A DNA stretch of 64,000 nucleotides from Actinomycetes bacterium (GTDB taxonomy: Bacteria; Actinomycetota; Actinomycetes; Mycobacteriales; Mycobacteriaceae): assembly GCA_022601275.1 (NCBI GenBank), contig JAHZIT010000104.1:1-64000 (forward strand), read 5' to 3'. Of the stretch, positions 13,524 through 23,240 are shown piece by piece. The stretch's first letter is position 1. Each line of letters begins with the position of its first letter. The notes below the pieces were generated by a model that saw only the letters and a list, made by a program, of their open reading frames with translations, made no database searches and had not been told where the DNA came from. The translations under genes were made by a program, and so were the position numbers.

Positions 13524-14477
13524 GTGAGAATTCGCGATGACCGACTTGTCGGCGAGTCGGCCGGCGCATCCGAGGGGTTTCCTGACCGTCTGCGTAGTTC
13601 GCTGCTGGGCTACCTGTCGCTGACGAAGCCACGTGTCGTCGAGCTTCTGCTGGTCACCACCATCCCGGCGATGCTGCTCGCCAACCGCGGCTCCGTCGAC
13701 CCGTTGCTCATCCTCAACACGCTGTTCGGCGGGCTGCTCGCCGCTGCGGGCGCCAACACGCTGAACTGTGTCGCGGACGCCGACATAGACAAGATGATGA
13801 AGCGCACCGAGCGCAGACCGCTGGCCCGCGCCACGGTGCCCCGCAGCCATGCGCTGGTGTTCGGCCTGGCGTTGTCGGTCGGCTCGTTCTTTTGGTTGTG
13901 GTGGACGACCAACCTGCTCTCGGCGCACCTCGCGGGCGCCACCATCGCGTTCTACGTTTTGGTCTACACCTTGCTGCTCAAGCGACGCACGTCGCAGAAT
14001 GTGGTGTGGGGTGGAGCAGCCGGCTGCATGCCGGTGATGATCGGCTGGTCGGCGGTCACGGGAACCATCCAGTGGCCCGCACTGGTGATGTTCCTCATCA
14101 TCTTCTTCTGGACACCGCCGCACACCTGGGCGCTGGCCATGCGCTACAAAGAGGATTACCGGGCAGCGGGCGTGCCGATGCTGCCCGCGGTGGCCACCGA
14201 GCGTCAGGTCACCCGACAGATTCTGGTTTATACCTGGCTGACCGTGGCGGCGACGCTGGTGCTCGTGCTGACGACCGGCTGGCTTTATGCGGCCGTGGCA
14301 ATCGTGGCGGGCACCTGGTTCCTGGTGATGGCGCATCAGTTGAACTCCGGCGTGCGGCGTGGCGAGTCGGTGAAACCGTTGAAACTGTTCCTTCAGTCCA
14401 ACAACTATCTGGCCGTTGTCTTCTGCGCGTTGGCGGTGGATTCGGCGCTGGCGCTGCCCACGCTGCTCACGGTCTGA
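13524..14477 (+). CDS. ctaB: Protoheme IX farnesyltransferase (heme O synthase)
   Basis: [59 protein letters not shown] start at 13524. Confidence 0.95.
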   Translation: MRIRDDRLVGESAGASEGFPDRLRSSLLGYLSLTKPRVVELLLVTTIPAMLLANRGSVDPLLILNTLFGGLLAAAGANTLNCVADADIDKMMKRTERRPLARATVPRSHALVFGLALSVGSFFWLWWTTNLLSAHLAGATIAFYVLVYTLLLKRRTSQNVVWGGAAGCMPVMIGWSAVTGTIQWPALVMFLIIFFWTPPHTWALAMRYKEDYRAAGVPMLPAVATERQVTRQILVYTWLTVAATLVLVLTTGWLYAAVAIVAGTWFLVMAHQLNSGVRRGESVKPLKLFLQSNNYLAVVFCALAVDSALALPTLLTV

Positions 14478-14482
14478 GCCGG

Positions 14483-15469
14483 TCAGGGAATCAGCACCAC
14501 AGAGCCGACGGTCTTGCGGCCCTGTAGGTCGCGATGTGCCTGCTCGGCCTCGCGCAGGGCGTAGCGGTTGCTTACCGTGACGGTCAGCGTCCCGTCGGCA
14601 ATCGCAGTGAGCAACTCACCCGCACGCCAGGAAAACTCATCGGCTGTGCGGGTGTAGTGCGCGAGGTTCGGGCGGGTCAGGAATATCGAACCGGCGGCGT
14701 TGAGCCGTTGCGGGTCGAGTGGCGGAACCGGGCCGCTGGCTGCGCCGAACAGCGCCAGCGTGCCGCGCACGGCAAGGCTGGCAAGGCTGGCCTCGAATGT
14801 CGAGGCGCCCACGCCGTCGTAGACGGCTGCGACCCCTGCGCCGTCGGTCAGCTCGCGGACCCGTTCACCGAACTGCGCGGCGCCCCCCTCTTCGGTGCTG
14901 GGATAGTCGAGCACTTCGACCGCGCCGGCCTGCCGGGACAGCTCGGCCTTGTCAGGTGTCGATACCGTGGTGATCACCGAGGCCGCGAGGCTGGTCGCCC
15001 ACTGCGTGAGGAGCAGCCCGACACCGCCGGCGCCGGCATGCATCAGTACGGTGTCGCGTTGCTGCACCGGGTAGGTCGACTTGATCAGGTAGTGCGCCGT
15101 CATCCCTTTCAGTAACGCGGACGCCGCCACGTCGGCCTCCACCCCGTCGGGCACGAAGGCGACGAAATCCGCTGGGGCCAGGCAGTAGTCGGCGTACGCC
15201 CCGGCGGACTGCGCGGTCACCACCCGGTCGCCCACGGTCAATGCCGCGACGTCCGCTCCGACCGCCTCGATTCTTCCGCATACTTCGGTGCCGACGACGA
15301 ACGGAACGGGCCGCGGATAGAGGCCGGACCGAAAATAGGTATCGATGAAGTTCACGCCGACGGCTTCGGACTTGATCAGTACCTGACCGGGGCCCGGGGC
15401 GGGTTGCGGCTTCTCGACATAGGAAAGGACTTCCGGCCCGCCCGTCTCGGCGACTTCGATGGCGTACAT
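14483..15469 (-). CDS. qor: Quinone oxidoreductase (zinc-independent MDR/QOR family)
   Basis: MYAIEVAETGGPEVLSYVEKPQPAPGPGQVLIKSEAVGVNFIDTYFRSGLYP, HAGAGGVGLLLTQWA, FGAASGPVPP; alternative start 15481. Confidence 0.88.
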   Translation of the reverse strand: MYAIEVAETGGPEVLSYVEKPQPAPGPGQVLIKSEAVGVNFIDTYFRSGLYPRPVPFVVGTEVCGRIEAVGADVAALTVGDRVVTAQSAGAYADYCLAPADFVAFVPDGVEADVAASALLKGMTAHYLIKSTYPVQQRDTVLMHAGAGGVGLLLTQWATSLAASVITTVSTPDKAELSRQAGAVEVLDYPSTEEGGAAQFGERVRELTDGAGVAAVYDGVGASTFEASLASLAVRGTLALFGAASGPVPPLDPQRLNAAGSIFLTRPNLAHYTRTADEFSWRAGELLTAIADGTLTVTVSNRYALREAEQAHRDLQGRKTVGSVVLIP

Positions 15470-15522
15470 AGCGCCCATCATGCCCGGCCGGCAGCGGTCT
15501 TCCTCGTAAACTCAGTTCAGTC

Positions 15523-16461
15523 ATGAAACTCGCCCGCCCCGACCTGTTCCATCCCCGGATCGTGCTGGCCGGATGCCCGGCGCTGCCCGAGGGTGACGGT
15601 GACGATGCCGGCCTGGTGCAGGCGCTGCGCGGACGCGGCCTGCACTCTCGCTGGTTGTCCTGGGACGATCCGGGGGTCCTGAAGGCCGACCTGGTGATCC
15701 TGCGGGCGACGTGGGACTACATCGACCGACTCGACGAGTTCCTCGCCTGGACCGGGTCGGTGGCGCTGCTGCTGAACTCACCGCGGGTGGTCGCATGGAA
15801 TGCCGACAAGCGGTATCTGGGCGACCTTGCCGCAGCTGGCGTGCCAACGGTTCCCAGCGCGTTCTTCGCCCCGGGGGAGCAGGTGCGCGTCCCGTCCGGC
15901 GAGGTCGTCGTCAAACCTGCGGTTGGCGCGGGTTCGGTTGGCGCGCTGAGGTTTTCCAACGTGTCAAAAGCTCTCGCGCATGGCGCGGCGCTGCAGGAGG
16001 GTGGGCAGACCGTCCTTGTGCAACCCTATGATCCGCGAGTGGGGGAGGGCGAAACGGCGCTGGTGTTCATCGGCGGCGAGCAGTCCCACGCGTTCACCAA
16101 AGGGCCGCTGCTGCCGCCGCCGGGCGGGGCGCCAGTGTTCGACGAGTCGGGCACCTACGCGCAGGAGCGACTCCAGCCCGCCGAACCGGACTTCGAGCTC
16201 TGGGACCTGGGCCATGCGGCGCTTGCCGCCGCGGCCGCCCACCTCGGAGTCCGAATCACCGACCTGCTCTACGCTCGTGTCGACGTGCTCGGTGCAGCGG
16301 ACTCGCCCGCTCTGTTGGAGCTGGAACTCGTAGAACCGTCGCTGGGTTGGCGGCAGCTCAGCGACAGCGCGCGAGAACTCCAGCAGCGTAAGTTCGCCCT
16401 CGCGGTGGAGTCAGCTCTGGATGGGTTCGGGCTTGGCCCGCTCTCTCATCGAGGCCCATAG
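15523..16461 (+). CDS. ATP-grasp-like conserved protein (RimK-type fold, function unknown)
   Basis: RATWDYIDRLDEFLAW, NSPRVVAWNADKRYLGDLAAAGVPTVPS, VVVKPAVGAGSVGALRF, LLELELVEPSLG. Confidence 0.75.
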   Translation: MKLARPDLFHPRIVLAGCPALPEGDGDDAGLVQALRGRGLHSRWLSWDDPGVLKADLVILRATWDYIDRLDEFLAWTGSVALLLNSPRVVAWNADKRYLGDLAAAGVPTVPSAFFAPGEQVRVPSGEVVVKPAVGAGSVGALRFSNVSKALAHGAALQEGGQTVLVQPYDPRVGEGETALVFIGGEQSHAFTKGPLLPPPGGAPVFDESGTYAQERLQPAEPDFELWDLGHAALAAAAAHLGVRITDLLYARVDVLGAADSPALLELELVEPSLGWRQLSDSARELQQRKFALAVESALDGFGLGPLSHRGP

Positions 16462-17391
16462 CGCCGCGGTGGCCGCCGTGCAGATCGCCGCACCGGCGAC
16501 GTGCACCACCACCAGCGCCACGGGCACGCCGGCGAAGAATTGCACGGTCCCCACTATCCCCTGAAGGCAGACCAGCACGGCCACCACGACCAGCCGCAAG
16601 GTCACTGGTCGTGGTGCGCGCACCGCGAGCAGGCCGAGCCCCAGTCCGACCAACAGCGCGAGGTACACGGCCATCAGCGACGAGTGACGGTACACCAGCG
16701 TGAGGATGTCCAACTCCAGGCGCGGCACCGGCGCATCGACGCTCTTGTCGCCGGCGTGGGGACCGGCGCCGGTGACCATCGTGCCGGTCACCAGCACCGC
16801 CGACAGGGCGACGGCACTGAGGAAGGTCAACTGGCGCAGTGGTTTCGGCACTCTGGTCACCGGCACGCCATCATCGGGCTCGCCGACCTTGACGTAGAGC
16901 AGAGTGGCAATCCAGACCATCGCCATCGACGCCAGCAGGTGGATGGCCACCGTCCACCACAGCAGCCCGGTCAACACGGTGATGCCGCCGATCACCGCCT
17001 GCACCACGGTCGACGCGGGCATCAGCCAGGCGTAGATCAGCACCTCGCGCCGGCGCCGGGCGCGGGTCAGCGTGATGACTGCAGCCGCGGCGGTGAGCAC
17101 CACCAGGAAGGTCAGAAGGCGGTTGCCGAACTCGACGGCCTGGTGCAGGCCGGCCACCTCGGCATGCGGCACCGGGGTGAAGCTGCCGGGGAAGCATTGG
17201 GGCCAGGTGGGGCAGCCGAGTCCGGATGCGGTGACGCGCACGATCGCTCCGGTTACCGCGATACCGCCCTGGGTGAGAATCACCGCTGCGGCGACGATGC
17301 GCTGAACGCGCAGGCTGGGCTCAGGAAACAGGTCGACCAGCCCGAGGAAGAGCCTGGGCAAGAGCCTGGGCGAGGGGCGTCCGTTGGGCAC
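16411..17391 (-). CDS. ctaA: Heme A synthase (CtaA/COX15)
   Basis: GGIAVTGAIVRVTASGLGCPTWPQCFPGSFTPV, LHQAVEFGNRLLTFLV; GTG start 17391 with TACCAT at 17398-17403 (minus) suggests a leaderless transcript. Confidence 0.92.
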   Translation of the reverse strand: MPNGRPSPRLLPRLFLGLVDLFPEPSLRVQRIVAAAVILTQGGIAVTGAIVRVTASGLGCPTWPQCFPGSFTPVPHAEVAGLHQAVEFGNRLLTFLVVLTAAAAVITLTRARRRREVLIYAWLMPASTVVQAVIGGITVLTGLLWWTVAIHLLASMAMVWIATLLYVKVGEPDDGVPVTRVPKPLRQLTFLSAVALSAVLVTGTMVTGAGPHAGDKSVDAPVPRLELDILTLVYRHSSLMAVYLALLVGLGLGLLAVRAPRPVTLRLVVVAVLVCLQGIVGTVQFFAGVPVALVVVHVAGAAICTAATAALWASMRERAKPEPIQS

Positions 17392-17413
17392 GCCCCGATG
17401 GTAGATGCCGTTC

Positions 17414-17431
17414 GACTACCGCCTGTAGTAG
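17414..17431 (-). promoter_or_regulatory. Candidate regulatory dyad GACTACCGCCTGTAGTAG upstream of ctaA
   Basis: ACTAC-N5-GTAGT perfect dyad, 23-40 bp upstream of the ctaA start; shared with ctaB upstream region. Confidence 0.45.
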
Positions 17432-17469
17432 GGGCGTATCGGGGGTGGCAGCACCTGCCGCCACACTCG

Positions 17470-18255
17470 TCAGGTGAAGCGGAACCAGCGCAGCGCGCAC
17501 AGTCCGGCGACCGCGCCCCACACTGCGAGTACCGCGAGGCCGAACCAGTCCACCGACAGCGTCGTCGCGCGGGACAGGGCTTCGGTCAGCGCGCCCGAGG
17601 GCGTCAGTCGCGCCACCCATTGCAGGCCCGATGGGGCTACCCCACCTCCCAGGCCACCTCCCAGCGTGAGAGCGCCCAGGCCGGCGAACACGAACCAGAG
17701 CAGGTTTGCGATGGCCAGCACGATCTCGGCGCGCAGCGTGCCGCCCAGAAGCAGGCCGAGGGCAGCGAAGACGGCGGTGCCGAGCGCGATGACCACCGCG
17801 CCGATCGCCAGTCCGGCCAGCGGCGGGCGCCATCCCAGCGCGAAACCGATGGCGCCGAACAAGATCGACTGCAGAAACACCACAGTCACCACGGCCAGAG
17901 ATTTTCCGGCGATGATGCCCCACACCGGCAGGGCGGTGGCGCCGAGCCTCTTGAGAGCGCCGTAGCGGCGGTCGAAGGCAACGGCGATCGCCTGGCCGGT
18001 GAACGCGGTGGAGATCACCGCCAACGCCATGATGGCCGGGACGAAGGTCGCCGCCCGGTTGTCTCCGAACGACCCCAGCGGCAACAACGTGAGCCCCACC
18101 AGCAGGGTGATCGGGATGAACATCGTGAGCAGCAGCTGTTCGCCGTTGCGCAGCAGCAGGCGCAGTTCCAGCCCGAACTGGGCGTTCAGCATCCGCGACA
18201 CCGGTGCAGGTCGCGGATCGGGGGTGAACGTCCCGGGTGCGAAACGATTGGTCAT
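17470..18255 (-). CDS. ABC transporter permease (ABC-2 type)
   Basis: About six hydrophobic segments; overlaps the partner ATPase gene by 4 bp; start MTNRFAPGTFTPDPRPAPVSRML. Confidence 0.85.
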   Translation of the reverse strand: MTNRFAPGTFTPDPRPAPVSRMLNAQFGLELRLLLRNGEQLLLTMFIPITLLVGLTLLPLGSFGDNRAATFVPAIMALAVISTAFTGQAIAVAFDRRYGALKRLGATALPVWGIIAGKSLAVVTVVFLQSILFGAIGFALGWRPPLAGLAIGAVVIALGTAVFAALGLLLGGTLRAEIVLAIANLLWFVFAGLGALTLGGGLGGGVAPSGLQWVARLTPSGALTEALSRATTLSVDWFGLAVLAVWGAVAGLCALRWFRFT

Positions 18256-19211
18256 GATCTCAACTCCCGCCCGGTCAGCTCGAGGAACACGTCCTCGAGG
18301 CTGCGCTGTTCGACGCGCATGTCGGTGGCCAGGACGTCGAGTCGGGCGCACCATGCGGTCACGGTGGCCAGCACCTGTGGATCGATGCGGCCTTCGATGA
18401 GGTACTCACCCGGGGAGGTCTCGACGGCCCGGTAACTCTCCGGAAGTGCGGTTGCCAGCAGAGTCAGATCCAGCATCCGCGGGGCGCGGAACCGCAGCTG
18501 GTTCTCCGCGCCGCTGCGCATCAGTTCGGCCGGGGTGCCGGTGGCGACCGCCACGCCGTGATCGATGATCAGGATTCGGTCGGCGAGCTCCTCGGCCTCG
18601 GCCAGCTGGTGGGTCGTCAGCACCACCGTCACGCCGTCCCGCCGGAGTGCGTCGATCAACTCCCACACCACGATCCGCGCGTGCGCGTCCATCCCGGCCG
18701 TGGGTTCGTCGAGGAACACCAACTCCGGACGGCCCACGACAGCGCAGGCCAGCGACAGCCGCTGTTGCTGGCCACCGGACAGCCGTCGATATGTGGTCCG
18801 GGCGGAGTCGGTCAACCCGAGTGTGTCGAGCAGCCATCGGGGGTCGATCGGGTCGGAGGCATAGGACGCCACAAGCTCGAGCATCTCTCCCGCACGCGCT
18901 GCCGGATACGCCCCTCCGCCCTGGAGCATCACGCCGATGCGGGAACGTATCTCGGCGTTGTCGGCGAGGGGTTCCAGACCCAGGATCCTGATCTGGCCCG
19001 AGTCGGGCTTGATGAAGCCCTCGCACATCTCCACCGTGGTGGTTTTCCCGGCACCATTGGGTCCGAGCAGCGCGAACACCTCGGCGGTGTCGACATGCAG
19101 GTCGAGGTCGGACACCGCGACAGTCGATCCATAACGCTTGCTGACTCCCCGCAGCAGCATGGGGGCTGCAGACGAGCGCTCGCGCGGGGAGCCGACAACA
19201 CCGGAGGTCAC
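18252..19211 (-). CDS. ABC transporter ATP-binding protein
   Basis: Walker A GPNGAGKTTTVEM, signature LSGGQQQRLSLACA, Walker B LVFLDEPTAGMD. Confidence 0.93.
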   Translation of the reverse strand: MTSGVVGSPRERSSAAPMLLRGVSKRYGSTVAVSDLDLHVDTAEVFALLGPNGAGKTTTVEMCEGFIKPDSGQIRILGLEPLADNAEIRSRIGVMLQGGGAYPAARAGEMLELVASYASDPIDPRWLLDTLGLTDSARTTYRRLSGGQQQRLSLACAVVGRPELVFLDEPTAGMDAHARIVVWELIDALRRDGVTVVLTTHQLAEAEELADRILIIDHGVAVATGTPAELMRSGAENQLRFRAPRMLDLTLLATALPESYRAVETSPGEYLIEGRIDPQVLATVTAWCARLDVLATDMRVEQRSLEDVFLELTGRELRS

Positions 19212-20938
19212 GGAGACTCAGCGTAGGCGTCGGGCCTGGGGGTGGGTGGATCTGGTGGCGGCGAGGGACCCTGATCGGGGGCTTCGACCGTCTCCGAGTC
19301 GTCGACGGCGGGGTCCTGCGGGATCGGGCGCCAAGGCAGCCGTCGGTAGGTGAACGCGATCAGGATCAGCACGATCAGGGCACTCGCCAGTGTCGCCATC
19401 ACGATCTGGAACAACGCGAACCTGTCCCCGTTGGCTGTCGGGCCGAAGATGCCCACCACCAGCGTGCTGGCAATGGCCATCGCCCGAAAGCCCGGTCGGG
19501 TGGCCCACGCGGCGAGGGGGATGATCGCCCACAGCAGGTACCACGGTTGCACGACGGGGAACAGGAGAACGGTCGCTCCCAGCGCGACCCCGAGCCCGCC
19601 GACCGGGTGTAGCCGGCCACGGAGCACCGCAAACAGCAGCCAGGTGACGATCACCGCGATCATGCTGACGCCGATCGCACGGGTCAGCGCGAGCACCGCG
19701 GTGGTGTGGTCACCGAGGCCGAGCAGAATTCCGACCTGCCCGGTGCCCAGGGCCAGCAGGGTTGGTGGAGACATCCAGCTACGGACCACGTTTGCGGTGC
19801 CCAGGGTGAACAGCCAGCCGAAGCCGAGTCCGCTGGCCCAGCCGATCACCGCCATCACCAACACCGACACCGCGGCCAACGATCCGCTCGCGATGAAGAA
19901 CGCCTTGATCGTGCCGCCCAATTGATGTCCCAACGCCATCGCCACAAAGCCCAGCGCGAGTAGCGACGGCAGCTTCACTTGCGATGACATCGAGATGAGC
20001 ACTGTGCCGATCAGCAGCATCGCCATCGGGTACCAGCGGGCCCACTGCTCGCGGCCCCGCGGCCATGCCGGTGGCCGCGGGATAAGAGGGGCGGCGTCTC
20101 GGATGCTGCTGATGCCACGCAGCGCGAACTCGGTACCGGTCAGCATCAGCCCCAACATCAGCGCCTCGTTGTGGATGCCGGCAACCAGGTGCATGAACAA
20201 CAGCGGGTTCGCCGCACCAAGCCAGAGCGCGCTCACCTCGGCGACACCGCACCGGCGGGCCAGTCGCGGCGTGGCCCACACGATCATTCCCACGCCGAGT
20301 AACACGACCACGCGGTGCAACAACACGGCTTCGACGATGTTCTCGCCGGTCAGAGCTGAAATTCCGCGACCGATCCACAGAAACAGCGGTCCGTAGGGCG
20401 CCGGTGTGTCGCGCCACAGGCTGGGCACCGACAGGGTGAAGGCATGGGCCAGGCCGAGGCCGGGGGCAGGTCCCACGACGTACGGGTCGTTGCCCTGGAG
20501 CGAGATCTCGCTCTGTGCGAGGTAGGAGTAGACGTCCTTGCTGTACATGGGGGGCGCGATCAGCAGTGGCAGTGCCCAGAGCAGTAGGTTGCGGTCAAGC
20601 TGGCTGCGTGTCATCTTCCGCTCGCCGAGCGCGAACCGGCCCAGCATCAGCCAGGCCAGCGCCATCATCACAGCACCCGTGGTGGTCATCGTCAGCGAGA
20701 CCGTCTGGATACGTGACGGCAGGTTCAGTAGCCGGACCCCGAATGTCGGGTCCTGGATCACGGGGCGCGCGCCGGCGCCGAGGGCGCCGATGGCCATCAG
20801 CACCGTTCCGGTCGCCCCGAATAACCTGGTTCGGCGCATCGCGATGAGCTCGGCGTCGTTGAGCGGGCTGCCGACGGTCCGCTCATCGCCGTGCCAGCCG
20901 GCGATCGAGGTGCTCAGGGAGCTCAGGCGGGCTGCCAC
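19208..20938 (-). CDS. mptB: Polyprenol-dependent alpha-(1->6)-mannosyltransferase, MptB-like
   Basis: Multi-pass GT-C type membrane protein (YSKDVYSYLAQSEISLQGNDPYVVGPAPGLG..., VVQPWYLLWAIIPLAAW); upstream of sufR as in mycobacteria. Confidence 0.82.
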   Translation of the reverse strand: MAARLSSLSTSIAGWHGDERTVGSPLNDAELIAMRRTRLFGATGTVLMAIGALGAGARPVIQDPTFGVRLLNLPSRIQTVSLTMTTTGAVMMALAWLMLGRFALGERKMTRSQLDRNLLLWALPLLIAPPMYSKDVYSYLAQSEISLQGNDPYVVGPAPGLGLAHAFTLSVPSLWRDTPAPYGPLFLWIGRGISALTGENIVEAVLLHRVVVLLGVGMIVWATPRLARRCGVAEVSALWLGAANPLLFMHLVAGIHNEALMLGLMLTGTEFALRGISSIRDAAPLIPRPPAWPRGREQWARWYPMAMLLIGTVLISMSSQVKLPSLLALGFVAMALGHQLGGTIKAFFIASGSLAAVSVLVMAVIGWASGLGFGWLFTLGTANVVRSWMSPPTLLALGTGQVGILLGLGDHTTAVLALTRAIGVSMIAVIVTWLLFAVLRGRLHPVGGLGVALGATVLLFPVVQPWYLLWAIIPLAAWATRPGFRAMAIASTLVVGIFGPTANGDRFALFQIVMATLASALIVLILIAFTYRRLPWRPIPQDPAVDDSETVEAPDQGPSPPPDPPTPRPDAYAESP

Positions 20939-21004
20939 CAGGGCAGCGTAGCCTTCCCCGCTTGCTTAGGGTGCCCTTGCTGGACCGGGTTTCGGAATTG
21001 CGTC

Positions 21005-21019
21005 ACACTGGTGTTGTGA
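21005..21019. promoter_or_regulatory. Candidate SufR operator ACACT-GGTGT-TGTGA
   Basis: Sequence acactggtgttgtga overlaps the predicted sufR GTG start; matches the ACACT-N5-TGTGA form I recall for mycobacterial SufR. Confidence 0.55.
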
Positions 21020-21801
21020 AAATCGATTCCCGGGTTCGGCACTCGACTGCGCCGCAGTCGGGGCCGTCCTGCGCTGCCGATGGTGACGTTGCCGACGGTG
21101 ACGCTGCCGACGGTGACACCGATGAGGGTGTTCATGTCGATACCCGGGGCGCGATCATCCAACTCCTCCTGGAATCGGGTCCGACCACCGCGAGCCGCAT
21201 CGGAGAGCAGCTGGGGCTGTCCGCCGCCGGTGTGCGTCGGCACCTCGATGCCCTCATCGATGCCGGCGACGCCCAGGCCAACGCCGCGGCGGCCTGGCAG
21301 CACCAGGGTCGGGGCCGGCCCGCCAAGCGCTATCAGCTCACCGCAGCGGGCCGGGCGAAGCTGGAGCACACCTATGACGACCTGGCTTCGGCGGCGATGC
21401 GCCAGTTGCGCGAGCTGGGCGGCGACGAGGCCATCAAGAGATTCGCCCGCACCCGGATCGACACGATTCTGGCCGATGTCGAGCCCGCCGCCGGTGCGGC
21501 CGCCGCCGACGTCGAGGCAGCTGCCGACCGGATCGCTGATGCGCTGAGCGGCGCCGGGTACGCGACGACCACCACCCGGGTGAAGGGGCCACTGCACGGC
21601 GTGCAGATCTGCCAGCATCACTGCCCTGTCTCGCATGTGGCCCAGGAGTTCCCCGAGCTGTGCGAGGCCGAGCAGCAGGCCATGGCCGATGTCCTGGGCA
21701 CCCACGTACAGCGGCTTGCGACCATCGTCAACGGCGATTGCGCCTGCACCACCCATGTCCCACTGAGTGACAACGAGAGCAAAAGGAGTGTGTCGCAGTG
21801 A
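21016..21801 (+). CDS. sufR: Suf operon transcriptional regulator SufR (ArsR/DeoR-like wHTH, Fe-S)
   Basis: [40 protein letters not shown]-terminal Cys cluster [19 protein letters not shown]...CACTTH; first gene of the suf operon. Confidence 0.9.
   Translation: MKIDSRVRHSTAPQSGPSCAADGDVADGDAADGDTDEGVHVDTRGAIIQLLLESGPTTASRIGEQLGLSAAGVRRHLDALIDAGDAQANAAAAWQHQGRGRPAKRYQLTAAGRAKLEHTYDDLASAAMRQLRELGGDEAIKRFARTRIDTILADVEPAAGAAAADVEAAADRIADALSGAGYATTTTRVKGPLHGVQICQHHCPVSHVAQEFPELCEAEQQAMADVLGTHVQRLATIVNGDCACTTHVPLSDNESKRSVSQ
21076..21120 (+). repeat. 15-bp in-frame tandem repeat x3 encoding (ADGDX)3 in SufR N-terminus
   Basis: gccgatggtgacgtt / gccgacggtgacgct / gccgacggtgacacc. Confidence 0.9.
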
Positions 21802-23240
21802 CACTCACCCCAGAAGTAAAGCCGGCTGAGCCATTGACCCAGGACGAAGCGATCGCTTCTCTGGGTAACTACGGCTACGGCTGGTCCGACTCCGACGTCG
21901 CGGGCGCGAGCGCGCAGCGCGGACTCTCCGAAGCAGTGGTGCGCGACATCTCATCGAAGAAGAGCGAGCCCGAATGGATGCTGGACATCCGGCTGAAGGC
22001 GCTACGGACGTTCGGCAAGAAGCCGATGCCGAGCTGGGGTTCCGACCTCGAAGGGATCCACTTCGACAACATCAAGTACTTCGTACGCTCGAGTGAGCAG
22101 CAGGCCGCGACGTGGGATGACTTGCCCGCCGATATCAAGAACACCTACGACAAGCTCGGCATCCCGGAAGCTGAGAAGCAGCGGCTGGTCTCCGGCGTAG
22201 CGGCTCAGTACGAGTCGGAGGTGGTCTACCACTCGATCCGGGAGGATCTTGAGGCCCAAGGTGTCATATTCCTCGATACCGACACTGCGCTGAAGGAACA
22301 CCCCGAGATCTTCAAGCAGTACTTCGGGACGGTGATTCCGGCCGGTGACAACAAGTTCTCCGCACTGAACACCGCGGTGTGGTCTGGTGGATCGTTCATC
22401 TACGTCCCCAAGGGCGTGCACGTCGATATCCCGCTGCAGGCCTACTTCCGGATCAATACCGAGAACATGGGCCAGTTCGAGCGGACCCTCATCATCGTCG
22501 ACGAAGACGCCTACGTGCACTACGTCGAGGGCTGCACGGCGCCGATCTACAAGTCGGATTCGTTGCACTCGGCGGTCGTCGAGATCATCGTCAAACCCGG
22601 TGGCCGCTGCCGGTACACCACCATCCAGAACTGGTCGAACAACGTGTACAACCTGGTCACCAAGCGCGCTCGAGCCGAAGCCGGCGCCACGATGGAATGG
22701 GTCGATGGCAACATCGGTTCCAAGGTCACCATGAAGTACCCGGCGGTATGGATGACCGGCGAGCACGCCAAGGGCGAGGTGCTTTCAGTGGCGTTCGCCG
22801 GCGAGGGTCAGCATCAGGACACCGGCGCCAAGATGTTGCACCTCGCACCGAGTACATCGTCGAACATCGTGTCCAAGTCCGTGGCCCGCGGCGGCGGCCG
22901 GGCCTCCTACCGCGGCCTGGTCCAAATCAACAAGGGCGCGCACGGCTCGCGGTCCAGCGTGAAATGCGATGCGCTGCTGGTCGATACGGTCAGCCGCAGT
23001 GACACCTACCCGTATGTCGACATCCGCGAAGACGACGTCACCATGGGTCACGAAGCCACCGTGTCGAAGGTCAGCGCGGATCAGCTGTTCTATCTGATGA
23101 GTCGCGGCCTGACCGAAGACGAGGCCATGGCGATGGTCGTCCGCGGCTTCGTCGAGCCGATCGCCAAGGAACTCCCGATGGAGTACGCGCTGGAGCTCAA
23201 CCGGCTGATCGAGCTGCAGATGGAAGGGGCGGTCGGTTAG
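21798..23240 (+). CDS. sufB: Fe-S cluster assembly protein SufB (no intein)
   Basis: [43 protein letters not shown], uninterrupted 480 aa. Confidence 0.97.
   Translation: MTLTPEVKPAEPLTQDEAIASLGNYGYGWSDSDVAGASAQRGLSEAVVRDISSKKSEPEWMLDIRLKALRTFGKKPMPSWGSDLEGIHFDNIKYFVRSSEQQAATWDDLPADIKNTYDKLGIPEAEKQRLVSGVAAQYESEVVYHSIREDLEAQGVIFLDTDTALKEHPEIFKQYFGTVIPAGDNKFSALNTAVWSGGSFIYVPKGVHVDIPLQAYFRINTENMGQFERTLIIVDEDAYVHYVEGCTAPIYKSDSLHSAVVEIIVKPGGRCRYTTIQNWSNNVYNLVTKRARAEAGATMEWVDGNIGSKVTMKYPAVWMTGEHAKGEVLSVAFAGEGQHQDTGAKMLHLAPSTSSNIVSKSVARGGGRASYRGLVQINKGAHGSRSSVKCDALLVDTVSRSDTYPYVDIREDDVTMGHEATVSKVSADQLFYLMSRGLTEDEAMAMVVRGFVEPIAKELPMEYALELNRLIELQMEGAVG

Noticed and set aside
16501-18435. 644-aa plus-strand ORF opposite ctaA and the ABC permease
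   Set aside because: H/Q/R-rich nonsense composition, antisense to three confidently identified genes; GC-frame artefact.
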